From the NCBI GenBank assembly GCA_009746045.1, contig RPFO01000026.1, forward strand, positions 358,501-422,500: a stretch of DNA of 64,000 nt, given 5' to 3'. Positions within the stretch are counted from its first letter, which is position 1; every line of letters starts with the position of its first letter. The DNA comes from Mesostigma viride (Eukaryota; Streptophyta; Mesostigmatophyceae; Mesostigmatales; Mesostigmataceae). The position numbers were made by a program, and so were the translations under genes. Positions 12,150-32,100 of the stretch are shown piece after piece. Below the pieces are notes generated by a model, which saw only the letters and a list, made by a program, of their open reading frames with translations, did not search any database and was not told the DNA's origin.

Positions 12150-13480
12150 AATCCCTGCACTCCGGCTTTATACGTACGTACGGCGAGGTTGACCCGGGTG
12201 CCCTATATACCGGCTGCGGGCTGAGCGATATGATCGATGGTTTACGCTGATGACACGATGCTCGTGGAGACCCCGGAGTCCGGGCCGCCCAACTCTGGCT
12301 AGATAGCTTGTCACTGGAAGCGCGCAGGGCAGTGGGGTCAGCAAGAAAACGGAGGTCATGATGGCGATCGGCTGCTTCCCCCCTGGGACCACCTCGCCAC
12401 GTACCCACCCGGCTCGGACCGGATCGAGGCCTGAGTCCTGCTGGGCGGTAGCCCCGTCCCGCCCGGGTGACTCGCTTCAAGCTCCGGCCAATTGGCAGCT
12501 GGCTCCCCTCCACGGCCCGGCCGACGACATCAACGTACACCTGCATTGCCGGCCAGGCCTCCAGTGAGGCTGCCCTCCGCTGCCTCGACAGCCGGGTTCT
12601 AGACATGTCGCCACCTGATCGAGTGAGCGGCGCAAGCGCATTCTGTTTATTGTTCAAGGCCCTTGTCCTCAGCATCCTCCTTTACGGCTGCGAGGCGTGG
12701 ACCCTGGACCAGGCGCTGAGCAAGCAGCTGGACGGCATGCCGAGTCACTCGAATGCTCCGTCACATCCGGCTTGGCGTCCGCTACCACTGAAGAGCGCCG
12801 CAGCCGGGCCGAGCTCTACTGCGAGCTCCCTCGAGCTCTTGTCACCCATACCATCCAATACCGCCGCCTCCTCTTTGCCGGTCATCTTGCTTGCACAGAC
12901 CAGGTGAATACCGATGTGGGCCCTGCGGGCGGGCTTAGGACTGGCCAACCAGGTACTGGACACCTCCTCCTATGGCAGGGTCCCCTTGTCCCGTCGCAAC
13001 CCACTGGCAAACTTGCGCGCGCGCCCCCGCACCGACGCGGCGCGACCCGGACCTATGTGACACAAAGAGGATGCAGCCCTGGCAATTCTGAGATTATCTG
13101 TACTCCGCGCCCGCGCGATAGACAAGGAGAAATGGGCTGCCGTCTGCGATAAGCACCTGTGGGGCATGCTTCTGTTTTGTCCCCACGGGCCCCGCGGCCC
13201 GTTGGTAGAATGCAGGGTAGAAGTCCTCAGGTGCATATGGAGGTTAAATTGCCCCTGAGGATAGCCGCTACACTACCGCCTCGTCTGCCATTACATGCAG
13301 TAGATTGAGGACAGCTCAGATGAGGATTATATCGATCCCCCTCTAGTGACTATATTCTGGGGCATGATGCAGACGATATTTGTAACTTCCGTGTAATTAT
13401 TTTCTAATGAGATAAGCGCATAGTAGTCCGTGGCATGCCCATATATGCGCATGACACGCAAGTACTTACTTGCTTGCTTA
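12150..13480 (+). pseudogene. LINE family 2 reverse transcriptase remnant with 3' end
   Basis: On the plus strand the catalytic box reads VYADDTMLVE at about 12240-12270. It is followed by a region ending in KALVLSILLYGCEAWTLD (about 12655-12710), a motif typical of the thumb and C-terminal side of LINE RTs. A C-terminal segment (about 12900-13150) matches the minus-strand copy at 40498-40755. The 3' end near 13430-13480 carries the sequence CATGACACGCAAGTACTT followed by imperfect CTTA/TTAC repeats, shared with 15771-15812 and with the (TAAG)n array at 40056-40193. Stops and frame changes show the copy is dead. It differs from LINE family 1 in sequence and in 3' tail. Confidence 0.75.
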
Positions 13481-13596
13481 TACTTACTATATCAGTACTC
13501 GACTTGTCCATCAAACTGATCTCATCAACCAGGTTTCAAAACAGCCCATGCACGAACAATGTAGATGCAGATTCATGTGCAAACAACGTCACGACC

Positions 13597-13660
13597 GACG
13601 CGGCGCCAAATGCCTCGGTTCCAATTTGTTACGAGGCATTTCACGAAGTGGCGCCGCGTC
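13597..13660. repeat. Imperfect inverted repeat
   Basis: Left arm GACGCGGCGCCA plus AATGCCTCG pairs with right arm CGAGGCATT plus TGGCGCCGCGTC, with an 8-base bulge between the right-arm halves and a loop of about 14 bases. No flanking target-site duplication was recognised. It may be a small hairpin element or the core of a larger one. Confidence 0.5.
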
Positions 13661-14157
13661 GCGTACCCGCGCCGGCCCTTTTCCATTGTACTGTGATGCA
13701 AGATGTGAAGTCCGCTCCCCTGACCGGGAATTCCGTCCAGCACTGTCATACAGTACTCCCGATGGCTATACCATTCAAATCCCAGATATCGCTGTCCAGA
13801 GGTATACAGGTCTCTGATATTCAATGTCCACAGGTGGCAGAAGATTGTCAAGGCTCACACGCCCGACCCTGTGGGCAAGCCCCCTCCCCCCAAGAGGAGG
13901 CGTCGTTTTGATGAGTAGGGCAGTTAGGATTTTTCTAGACTAGGTAGATTAGCGTTAGGATAGTTAGATTACGCGGCCCTCTCCTTTCCACCACCCATCA
14001 AGGAATATGTGCTACATGATCTCCCAACGGAGGCATGTTATAATTTAATTTAATTTTGAATTAAATTATTATTCAATGTCCACATTAGTTAGTTAATAGA
14101 CACGTGACTGCTTCACGTGAGCATAAGTCCTCAGTGGGAGGGTAACATGGGATGGAA

Positions 14158-14709
14158 TGGATTAATTAATTAATTAATTAGACTCGTGCTCCCGTTGGGT
14201 AGTCACGGAGCATTAACCCCGATGGATGGATGGATGGGTGCAAACAGTCCTACCGGTCTAATCTATCTACATCAGCTACCTACGACATCTATCTAACAGC
14301 ATTCTTACTACAACATCTATCTAGACAGCCTCACGCTGCCCTAGGGGACGGAGCTGTCTGGCATGCCTCCCACGGGTTTGCACACGCGGGCGCTTTCCCA
14401 CAGGGGGGGGCTCGTTGTCCTCTATGACCTGGGCCCACTTGGCCGTGTCCATCATCTTCGTCCAAATCACGGAGAGGCCTAGGCCCCCCATGGCCTCTAC
14501 TAGCTGTTCGTTGAAGGGGCGGGCCTGGCGGCGTCTAGCATGACTGGGCCCGGCCCACGTCAGGAGGTGCCGGCCAGGCTGAGCTGGTCGCAGACCTGCG
14601 GGGGGGCCACGTGAGGTGTCTACCTGGTTGGTGTGAGCTAAGTGCCCTACTAGCTGCAGGCGCCGCTGCTTAATGGTGCTGGTGATATATGGCAGGCCCT
14701 GGTACAGGT
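14158..14709 (-). mobile_element. LINE family 1, 5'-truncated 3' end
   Basis: This is a third copy of the LINE 3' region on the minus strand. The (TTAA)n tail is at 14158-14179, followed by the hairpin (ACTCGTGCTCCC...GGAGCA), the (GATG)n stretch near 14221-14236, and the C-terminal coding relic up to about 14709. Compare 4965-5620 and the plus-strand copy at 43690-44217. The copy ends near the start of the hexanucleotide array. Confidence 0.8.
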
Positions 14710-14746
14710 CATGGAATGGATGGTGTAAGCTATCTCCGCATGCCTC

Positions 14747-15158
14747 TTTCCAACTCCAACTCCAACTCCAACTCCAACTCCAACTCCAACTCCAACTCCA
14801 ACTCCAACTCCAACTCCAACTCCAACTCCAACTCCAACTCCAACTCCAACTCCAACTCCAACTCCAACTCCAACTCCAACTCCAACTCCAACTCCAACTC
14901 CAACTCCAACTCCAACTCCAACTCCAACTCCAACTCCAACTCCAACTCCAACTCCAACTCCAACTCCAACGCCAACTCCAACTCCAACTCCAACTCCAAC
15001 TCCAACTCCAACTCCAACTCCAACTCCAACTCCAACTCCAACTCCAACTCCAACTCCAACTCCAACTCCAACTCCAACTCCAACTCCAACTCCAACTCCA
15101 ACTCCAACTCCAACTCCAACTCCAACTCCAACTCCAACTCGCTCTCCAACTCCAATGA
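14747..15158. repeat. (AACTCC)n hexanucleotide microsatellite
   Basis: About 400 bp of TCCAAC/AACTCC repeats, nearly perfect apart from a single G near 14971 and a degenerate right edge. All six frames are open through it, which creates artificial frames encoding NS, QL, or their reverse-strand counterparts. None is a gene. Confidence 0.95.
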
Positions 15159-15237
15159 AACTTGGAGCCATTTTTTCACCGCAACCGCAACCTTTCCATG
15201 TGACGTGAGATTCCAGAACCGCTTCTCTGACCGGCAA

Positions 15238-15345
15238 TTAAATAATTAATTACTACTATAATAATTAAACTCGTGCTCCCGTTGGGTAGTCACGGAGCAT
15301 TTTAACCCTGATGGGGATGGGTACACGCACTCCTACCGGTCTAAG
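15238..15345 (-). mobile_element. LINE family 1, short 3' terminal fragment
   Basis: A diverged tail (AATTAATTAC and AATAATTAAA), the hairpin with CTCCCGTTGGG, and the CTCCTACCGGTCTAA word match the 3' ends at 4965-5070 and 14158-14260. Only the terminal 100 bp or so is present. A 60 bp segment just before it (15178-15237) recurs at 15399-15462. Confidence 0.65.
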
Positions 15346-15724
15346 CTATAAGCGGAAATTAATGCCCATGCGCATGACACGCAAGTACTTGCTTACTTCA
15401 CCGCAACCTTTCCATGCATGCATGTGACGTGAGATGCCAAAACCGCTTCTCTGAGCGGCAACATTTGGTGTCCAACGCACAACCAGTCTAGAAACACCCA
15501 ACGCCAGCTGAACAGAGTCGGCCGCGTCACATCCCGCGCCGTTATTGGTCGCCTTTCCGCTGTTCGGCGGACCCACGACCTTCCTTTTGCCTCTAGCTTT
15601 GTGCGAAACTTTAAAATCTCCTTGATACAAAGCCATTTCCCCATCGAATTGGTAAGGACGGCCCGGGCATGATGGTGGTGCGAGCTATGAAATTCATCCA
15701 ATGACATTTATGATGAAGCAGTTT

Positions 15725-15815
15725 GACTGTCATACTTAATTATTTTTTCTAATGAGATTAGCTTAGTACTCCGTGGCATGCCCATGCGCATGACACGCAA
15801 GCACTTGCTTACTGT
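15725..15815 (+). mobile_element. LINE family 2, short 3' terminal fragment
   Basis: The words TTTTCTAATGAGATTAG and CATGCGCATGACACGCAAG match the 3' end of the RT remnant at about 13395-13460 and, inverted, 40195-40245. A related shorter piece is at 15361-15395. Only the 3' terminus is present. Confidence 0.65.
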
Positions 15816-16122
15816 CATACTTGTGTAAATATTATGATGTTCACAACCCAACGAGACAAGGTCAGACGGGCGTCAAAGACCCCAATGGCAGGGGATTGAC
15901 TTTCCATGATTCCTATGGTTTGCTTAATCACACAGCTCGTTTGCGGAGCCGCGGAGCATTAATCCTTAGGTTTTGCAGCCACCAATAATTACAAGTAAGG
16001 CTAGGAAGCCAATGAATGTACAATAATCGCATCATCCTGGAGAGTTCACGATAACAACGCCAGCCACGCTGCAATCATGGACATGGACTGCCTGGATTAG
16101 GATCAGCATTCTCAGTTGTAGC

Positions 16123-24678
<8,556 letters not shown>

Positions 24679-25298
24679 GTCCGCATAGAATTCCTAGACC
24701 GATATAGGAAAAAGAGTCGCTGTAATCGCAAAATAGGTGTATTTTTGAGGCCCGTCTCAGAAGCTAAAGTAACACATGTTCCGTATGCATTCAAGGGTAA
24801 GCATTTCTTCGCAATCGTGCACTGCGGAAGCCATGGCTGTGCCCGGTTCCCAAAACTGTTCCCAATATTGAGCTCGTGCTCGCCGAGCTTCGTCGTCAAA
24901 GCTGGGGGGCAAAGCTCGGAGGTGCTGCCAGTCTGACGCATGCAAGTTGCTACTGCGCGGCGAAATTGAGTGCCGTTCACGTGTGCAACAACAACCGAAC
25001 AGCAAGAACAACAACAAGAGTGCCGTTCCGTGTGCTGAATTTTCCGCAGTTCCCACAGAGGCATCCGGCTCTGCTTTATTAGTAGAATAGAATGCGCAAC
25101 AGATTCATTTGGTTTCGAGGCCTGTTCGAGGCATTCATTTGGTTTCATGGCATACAATTGACGAGACGGCATTTTACGGTTTCCGTACTACGTCTTCGGA
25201 AAATGGACTGACAGACCTTGGCAGTTGGCGCTGACCTTCGTAAGCCTTGGAGCAACGCGCCATGCATTCAGTGCACATCGCGCGGGAACGCCGAGGTA
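24679..25298. promoter_or_regulatory. NOT3 upstream region
   Basis: The spacer of about 1.4 kb from 24679 to 26139 separates the divergent NOT3 and DUF3638 genes, so it should hold both promoters. I see no convincing TATA box at a sensible distance from either start. An upstream 5' UTR exon of either gene could lie here, but none can be proved by eye. Confidence 0.35.
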
Positions 25299-25482
25299 CA
25301 GTCATTCACGCCTTAAGTTGGGTTCGAGGTTTTTGAGGCGTGAACCCAACTTCAGGCGTGAATGATTCTACTAAATTATACTAATTTTAACTAAAGATAG
25401 GTAATCAAACATACTGTTATGAACTACTTTGAACTCGGAATGCCGAAACCCTATTCGACCCAACTTAAGGCGTGAATGCCTG
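25299..25482. mobile_element. Tc1/mariner-type MITE with TA duplication
   Basis: The 184 bp element starts CAGTCATTCACGCCTTAAGT and ends with the inverted form; the right arm read inward is CAGGCATTCACGCCTTAAGT. The arms match over about 25 bases with one difference. It is flanked by TA at 25297-25298 and 25483-25484. A third, inverted and slightly diverged copy of the arm lies inside at about 25342-25366 and forms a tight hairpin with the left arm. Terminal CAG and TA target duplications are typical of the Tc1/mariner superfamily; no transposase is encoded. Confidence 0.8.
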
Positions 25483-26139
25483 TAGGAGCGCGCGTTTTTG
25501 TCCTCGATATAAATGGCGTGTAATTCAAGTCATGCGCGTCATAACTCATCGGTCTGACGGACTCGTCGGTCTTTACATGCCAAACCAGAGGCACCTGGCA
25601 CGCTGCCCGCATGCGCGCACGCATCAACTGATTGACGCATGTCCTGTATTATCACCAGCAGATTGCTGTTTACAGCTGGATGATGGTTACAACCAATATG
25701 GCAGCTGGCAGCTCAAATCAGTCAAATGTAATGTCACTCGAGCGCAGCCGTCTGGCATAATGCACTTCAGCATAGATGCTTCCTAGGAAGCGGTGTACGC
25801 GTGTACTTTCTCCTTTTTCTTGATGTGACCTGTTTTTCTGGATGAGATCTTTCCTTACAGGTAAACATGGTTCATCGATGCGACGGATTGGTCAAATATC
25901 GAATCGGGTACGTGCTCCTTTTCGCCATCCTGGGGCCTTGGCCCACTCCGATTGCTCAGTTTATTGCTGCGCCCAGCCTTGGTAGCACAGAGCCGCACAT
26001 GGGGGCATACATGGCTGGATAGGACAGCCAGCCGGCTCTTCACGGCCAGTGGGAAGGTTCGCACATGTAGATTGTATTGATCTGCAACCATGGCCAACAT
26101 TTAGGCAGCACTTTCCCGCGAGTGCTCAACGTCTTTATA

Positions 26140-29100
26140 ATGCACTGGTGCGAAAGTCGGGAGGTGCTGGGAAGCATCTTCCAGTTCAGCACTTCCCAGC
26201 TGAGTGACGCACATGCAACAAAACAAGTCGAAAAACTGTACAACTTGCTGTATCAGTCGATTCAAGACCCTGGAAGCCCATTAGGTCTTTGGCATCTTAG
26301 CAAGCAAGATGCTGACGCCCTGTACCAAGCTGCGAAAACCATAAAAGCCAAGGTGAATGCAGATGTTTGGACAGCAAACTGTCGGTCCAGCGTCCACGAC
26401 ATCAGTTGGTTCGCAAGTTACGGTTGCGCCGTGGTTGCTGTCGTCAATGTCCGTGGTGGCGACGAAATGGTGGCGCCACTGGTTGTTGGCCTGGACAGCT
26501 GGAGCCATACCGTCGGTGGCCTGTCGAATGAGCAACATTCCGCGACATCGCACGGGCATTCCCTCTTATATCACCCTGCCGTTCCAAAGGATGCTTGGCC
26601 TCAGGTGATGGAACTAGTCTTCGAGATGAAAGGCACAACGCAGGAGGAGGCTTCCCGGGCAGGCGTGAGGACGGCCGCCGCGGACGCCAGAGGGCACCAG
26701 AGGACTCCGGCATTCATCAGCAGCCTTTTCAGCGATGCAGTGAAGGCGACACTGGCGGAGGGGCGGCCTACTACCCAGCCACGAGGAGGCTTCACCGACG
26801 TGGGCTTGCACACAGGGGGACAAGCACGGGACACCTGCTGGGCGCTCGTGAAGGAGGTGGTCCAGGTAACAAATGAGCTAGCGTTGGTGTACATAGTGAG
26901 CGATGTACACAAGAGCTATACCCGCAGGGCACTCGTGAAGGGGGTGGTCCAGGTAACAAATGAGCTAGCGCTGGTGTACATAGTGAGCGATATACACAAG
27001 AGCTGTACGCGCAGGGCACTCGTGAAGGAGGTGGTCCAGGTAACAAATGAGCTAGCGTTGGTGTACATAGTGAGCGATATACACAAGAGCTATACCCGCA
27101 GGGCACTCGTGAAGGAGGTGGTCCAGGTAACAAATGAGCTAGCGCTGGTGTACATAGTGAGCGATATACACAAGAGCTATACGCGCAGGGCACTTGTGAA
27201 GGGGGAGGTCCAGGTAACAAATGAGCTAGCGCTGGTGTACATAGTGAGCGATATACACAAGAGCTATACCCGCAGGGCACTCGTGAAGGAGGTGGTCCAG
27301 GTAACAAATGAGCTAGCGCTGGTGTACATAGTGAGCGATATACACAAGAGCTATACCCGCAGGGCACATGTGAAGGGGGTGGTCCAGGTAACAAATGAGC
27401 TAGTGCTGGTGTACATAGTGAGCGATATACACAAGAGCTATACCCGCAGGGCACTCGTGAAGGGGGTGGTCCAGGTAGGCTCTTGCTTGGGGGTTGTTAC
27501 TTGTTGAGTGTTTGACAGTAAATTTTTTGGCACCATACTGGATTTGTTCACAGGACCTCTATCGTGTATGGCTGCCAGTGGTTTGGGTGGCTGCCTCCTT
27601 GTAGCGAAGGTGAAGCTCTGCAGGCTATCAATTGTGCTGGCTTACGTGGCAAGCGCGGCTCACGGGTCCGTACATGATGTGCTTGTCCAGTGGCGATAAC
27701 ATGCGAGTTGGCAAGGCACGGCACCTCTTCCTTTCCGATCGTGTGTCCATAGGCTTTCCAATGATATGCTGATTGTCTCTTTGATAAACATAGGCCTCGT
27801 CAACCCCAGGCCTCTCTCGCCCACAGGCTTAAGCATTTCCTTGTATCCATGCCTCAGCTGCATCTCTTTCAGCTCACCATGCCTCAGCTGCATCTCTCTT
27901 TTGCATCCCGTAATGTCGGGTCTCGTCATTCTATCGCTTCCGTTCCCGTGCTCTCCCGTTCGCGACCCCTTGTGTATGTTTTTTCCCGGCGAAGCTGGGG
28001 AAGTGTTCTCCTCTGGCATTTTCTGGTGCGGAAGCCAGGGAAAGCACACACACGCACACACACACACACACGCCCTGAGTGCTCTCCACCCTGTGTTCCA
28101 TGTGGGTTCTCTTGCCATCTTCTGCATGTGTGCCAGCATGTGTCAGCATGTTGCCCCGCACATTCGTTGCCCCTTGCCCCTCGTTCCGTGGGGGACTAGC
28201 GGCATTCCCGCTCCTCCTCGCTCGTGCTACCTAACGGCCATCCCTCGCTCGTATTCCCTAGTGCTCGGAGGCACGCATTCTTACCACTTGCCAGTGACCA
28301 TGCATGTGTAGAGGCAGGGGGGCGTACTATAGCTAAGCATACAGTACTATAGCTACAGTACTGTAGCTAAGCATATATGGGTGTACGCGGGGGCCGTGTG
28401 CTGGAAAGAAGCCATGTGTGTGGCAGTTGTTTTGTAGACAGAAGCCAGGTTCGCTTGCCTGACTAGGATGTCATGGGGGCCCCATCATGCAAGTAATGAG
28501 TGCAAGAGTGTGTGATGTCACAGAGTCTCAGGTGAGGGGGCGCCGTGCCATCTTGGCAGGTGAGGGGGCGTCGTGCCATCTTGGCACCCAAAGGTTGTTA
28601 CGAATGCTTGCACCCAGTAGTCTTGTGTACTTGGGACTCTATGCACACGCATGCAACGTGCCTAGGATATCACATTGCCATGGCATTGGGATGTACAAAT
28701 CAGATTGTAGGTAGGGTTACGACCTGGTTATGCCTGCTCGTCGAGACCATCACAACGGTGGTTCTCAAGGAAGGGTGGGTCTCTTCACAGCCAACTGTGT
28801 GAGGTTGTAGTGGATCAAGGCGTCTTATTTTGTCCAAGGGTTCCTTGCTTTTTAATAAACATAACAAGCATTAAATAAATTCATGCAAGCGTATTTTCTT
28901 CTTTACATGGCTATGGTGCGGCGTGGGAGCCCCTCAGGGTTGGGATCGTTTCATCATCCCTGTGCTGGTCGTGTGGCATGGCTCTGGGCCCCTCCTTTCG
29001 AAAGGAACACTGAGCTGATGGCAGGCAATGCCAACTTGACTGCGACACGGACTTGACCCATTGCATTGACATATTTTGCCCTCTGCCGCTTGCAGGTGCT

Positions 29101-32100
29101 GCTAGAGCAGATGCAGCCGCTGCAGGACGGCCGCTCCCACCGTCCCTCGCTCCTCTCCCCCAAGCAGCTCGTGGCAGTGGCAGAAGCCAGCATGTGCCTG
29201 TGGCTGCTGGAACGCCAGCTGGCAGTGATGACGCCCGAGACCGCGACACCGTCATCCGTCACCGTGGCTGTGGACATGCTGGAGCAGACGGCACTGATGG
29301 GGGCACGGCTGGCTGATAGCTTGGCCGGCCTGGCTTCTCCACCAACGCCGCCCGTGGTGGCAGCAAGCAAGGACGCCGCTTCCCGACAGACCACTGAAAA
29401 GCGCGACATTGATGAAAAAATAGTTTCTGCGCCCACACCGGTAGGGATTGTCTCGCCAGACAGGAGGGACGCTTGGCCATCCCTGGCCAAGCCTCGTGCT
29501 ACCGACGGTTGGGCGACGCCGAGCAGCAAGCAACCGGGGCACCGTGTCGATACCGACGTGCGGGGCGGCGTGGAGCGGTTTGCGGAGAAGCTCCAGGCCG
29601 CGCGCCAGAAACTCGACCGCCTGGTACTGTCCAGAGAGGAGATGCGAGCGGCAATGTTCCGGTTGCCCGACGAAGGCTCCGTGGCGGCGCCACTGCTGAG
29701 GGAACCGATGGTGACCCTCCCAGAATCGGCGTTGCCCACCACAGGTAACTCCTTGGACCTGCTGGGCGTGGCGACCCAGAACCTTGGCGGGCTGCCGTTA
29801 CTGCCGCTGCACGCCACGGTGCGGCAGGCGCTGGACTGGCTGCAGCACCCGCTCATGGCGGTGGACAAGGAGGCAGCCAAGGAACTGCCCCTCCAGCTGG
29901 CAATGAGGGGCATCGAGCAGGTGGTGTTTGGTGCCGCGGTGGCCGCGAGGGGTGGGGACAAGCATGGGTGGGCGCGCCCTGACGTTGTCCCTGGAGACCT
30001 GCTGCCGTTGGAGGAGAAGTACCGGAGTCTTCTGGACAAGTTCCTGTGCCTGGAAGGGCCGTCGGCGCGCATGCGAGTGGAGGCGCGCAGTCGAGAGGCG
30101 CTCCTGGTCTGGGTGGCATTTTGTTTCGCGGACGCACATGCGTGTGCAGAGTACCCTATCCTTAGAGAGTACGGCGTGGCGCTGCGATGGGAAGACTTGA
30201 GGCACCTGGTGCTGGGGGACAGGCGAGCGGTGGACGCGGCGCTGGCGGTGGGGGAGTACTTGCGCACGCGGACGATGCGTCGGCGCGAGGTGTTCACGTT
30301 GCGGGAGCCGTGCGACCCCGGGGTGGGGCCCCCTTCTTCGCTGATGGCCGAGAAAGAGTGGGAGACGGCGACGGTGGCGATGGCGAGGCAGATGGCGCAG
30401 GAGGGCCGGTTGAGCGCCCAGTTTCGTGCGTTGTGGCGCGAGGAGCAGGCGGACGCGGACAGGCGCGTGCAAGGGCACTGGCGGGAGGTGCGGCGCAAAC
30501 AGGAGCTGGCGAGGAAGCTGAGGCAAGAGCTGGAGGCGCTCAAACGCCAGTTGAGCGACCGGACGCAGCGTCGTGAAAGGGCCACAGCCACAGAAAGCGA
30601 TGCCTACGACACTTGGTCACGGTCCGGTTGCCATGATAGAACTAGAGCGGCATACACAGCTGCGCAAAGGCAGACCGTGGAGGCTCGGGCCGCCGAGGAT
30701 GCCTGCAAGAAGGACATCAAAGCAAAAGAGGGTGAGCTAGCAGATGCGCTGGAATCGCCGCAGCCCGTCTACCAGCCTTTACCCCAGGACGAGTGGAAGG
30801 CGCTGCCGCTGCTGTTCCTGATGAACGCGCCCGTGTTGCTGCGTCAGGTGGCGCAGCTGGCGTTCACGGCGCAGCAGATGCTGCTGCCATACCCTTGGAC
30901 CGACGAGCGGGGGCGGTGGGACATTGCCAAGACGATTCTTGAGCTCCCGCTCAAGCGCGAGTGGCATGAGTACTACAATGAGCACCAAGCATCCGTGTAC
31001 CATACGCCAGCGACGACTCGGACAGGGAGCACAGGGATGGTCCGGTTGGGGACGCGGGCAGAAAAAGAGGTATACAAAAAAGTTGCCAAGCGCAACGTGG
31101 AGGAGTACCTGGTGGAGTCGGATGGCATCTGGTACCCTGACACCCTGGTACCCAGCCTGGGCTGGAAAGGGTGTGGGTTTGCACCGGCGTCCTTCGACGG
31201 CCTGTTCAACCCGTTTGCGGGCAAAGTCCCCCCGCGCTCGGTCGTGGACTATTACACGGAGCTCCTACCCGAGGACCTCGTGGCCTCTCTCCAGTGGACG
31301 ATGCCGCAATACGGCGCCGACGACACTGACGGCTGGCGCGGCAACGTGCCCCTCGCGGAGCAGGGCTGGCGCCCCTCGTGGATGTCCAAGCCGCAGTACC
31401 TTGCGTTCGGGGCGCTGCGGGCGTTCCCTAACCAGCAGGCGCGCAAGATGTGCATCGGGCTGCGAGAGAAGGTTCTCCCGCTGGATCAGCCCGCAGTGCA
31501 CGCGCTGTTGCGGATGGCGGCGTACCACCTGGGCGAGCTGGATGTGCACGGCGGTGCAGCTGCCAGTGGCGGCGGTGATGGCGGAAATGGTGGCAGCATG
31601 GCAGATAACGGCAGCAGCAACCGCGACGGCAAGCCGTTGTCTGGTGAGCTCTTCCCCAAATGGCACACCGACCTGTGGGTGGGCGGCGCCGCCGATGTCC
31701 TCTGTGCTGAGCTGCAAGCGTTACTGGACGAGCTAACGCCCGCACCGCGACGACACGGCGAGCTGAGCATGCTGGCGGAGCTGGCGGGGTACCTTGGGGA
31801 GAGGCATGCAGGATGCCTCGCGGTGGCGCGCGGGTTTGGCGAGGTGGCGCTCAAATGGGGGGACGAGCTGGAGGTCCAGCTGGCGGATAACGGTGCACCG
31901 GTGGTGGCATCGACAGATGATCATGTGGCGGCGGCAGCAGCCAATGCAGGTGTAAATAACACAGCAGCGGGGCCACGTGGCGCGCGCGACAGCGACGGTG
32001 CCATTCGTTCGCGGCAGCGGCTGTTCTACCTGCACGCTCTCCTGTGCTACGGCGGGGGGCCGTTGTCGGTGGCGGATGCCAGGAACATGGTGGCGCTGTC

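Noticed and set aside
13435-13911. 158-codon frame
   Set aside because: It starts in the LINE family 2 tail and spans an inverted repeat; no domain is recognised.
14650-15249. Open frames of 150-195 codons on both strands encoding GV, EL, NS or QL repeats
   Set aside because: They are six readings of one hexanucleotide microsatellite and end soon after it.
25472-25786. 104-codon frame downstream of the MITE
   Set aside because: It begins in the MITE terminal repeat and has no familiar motif.
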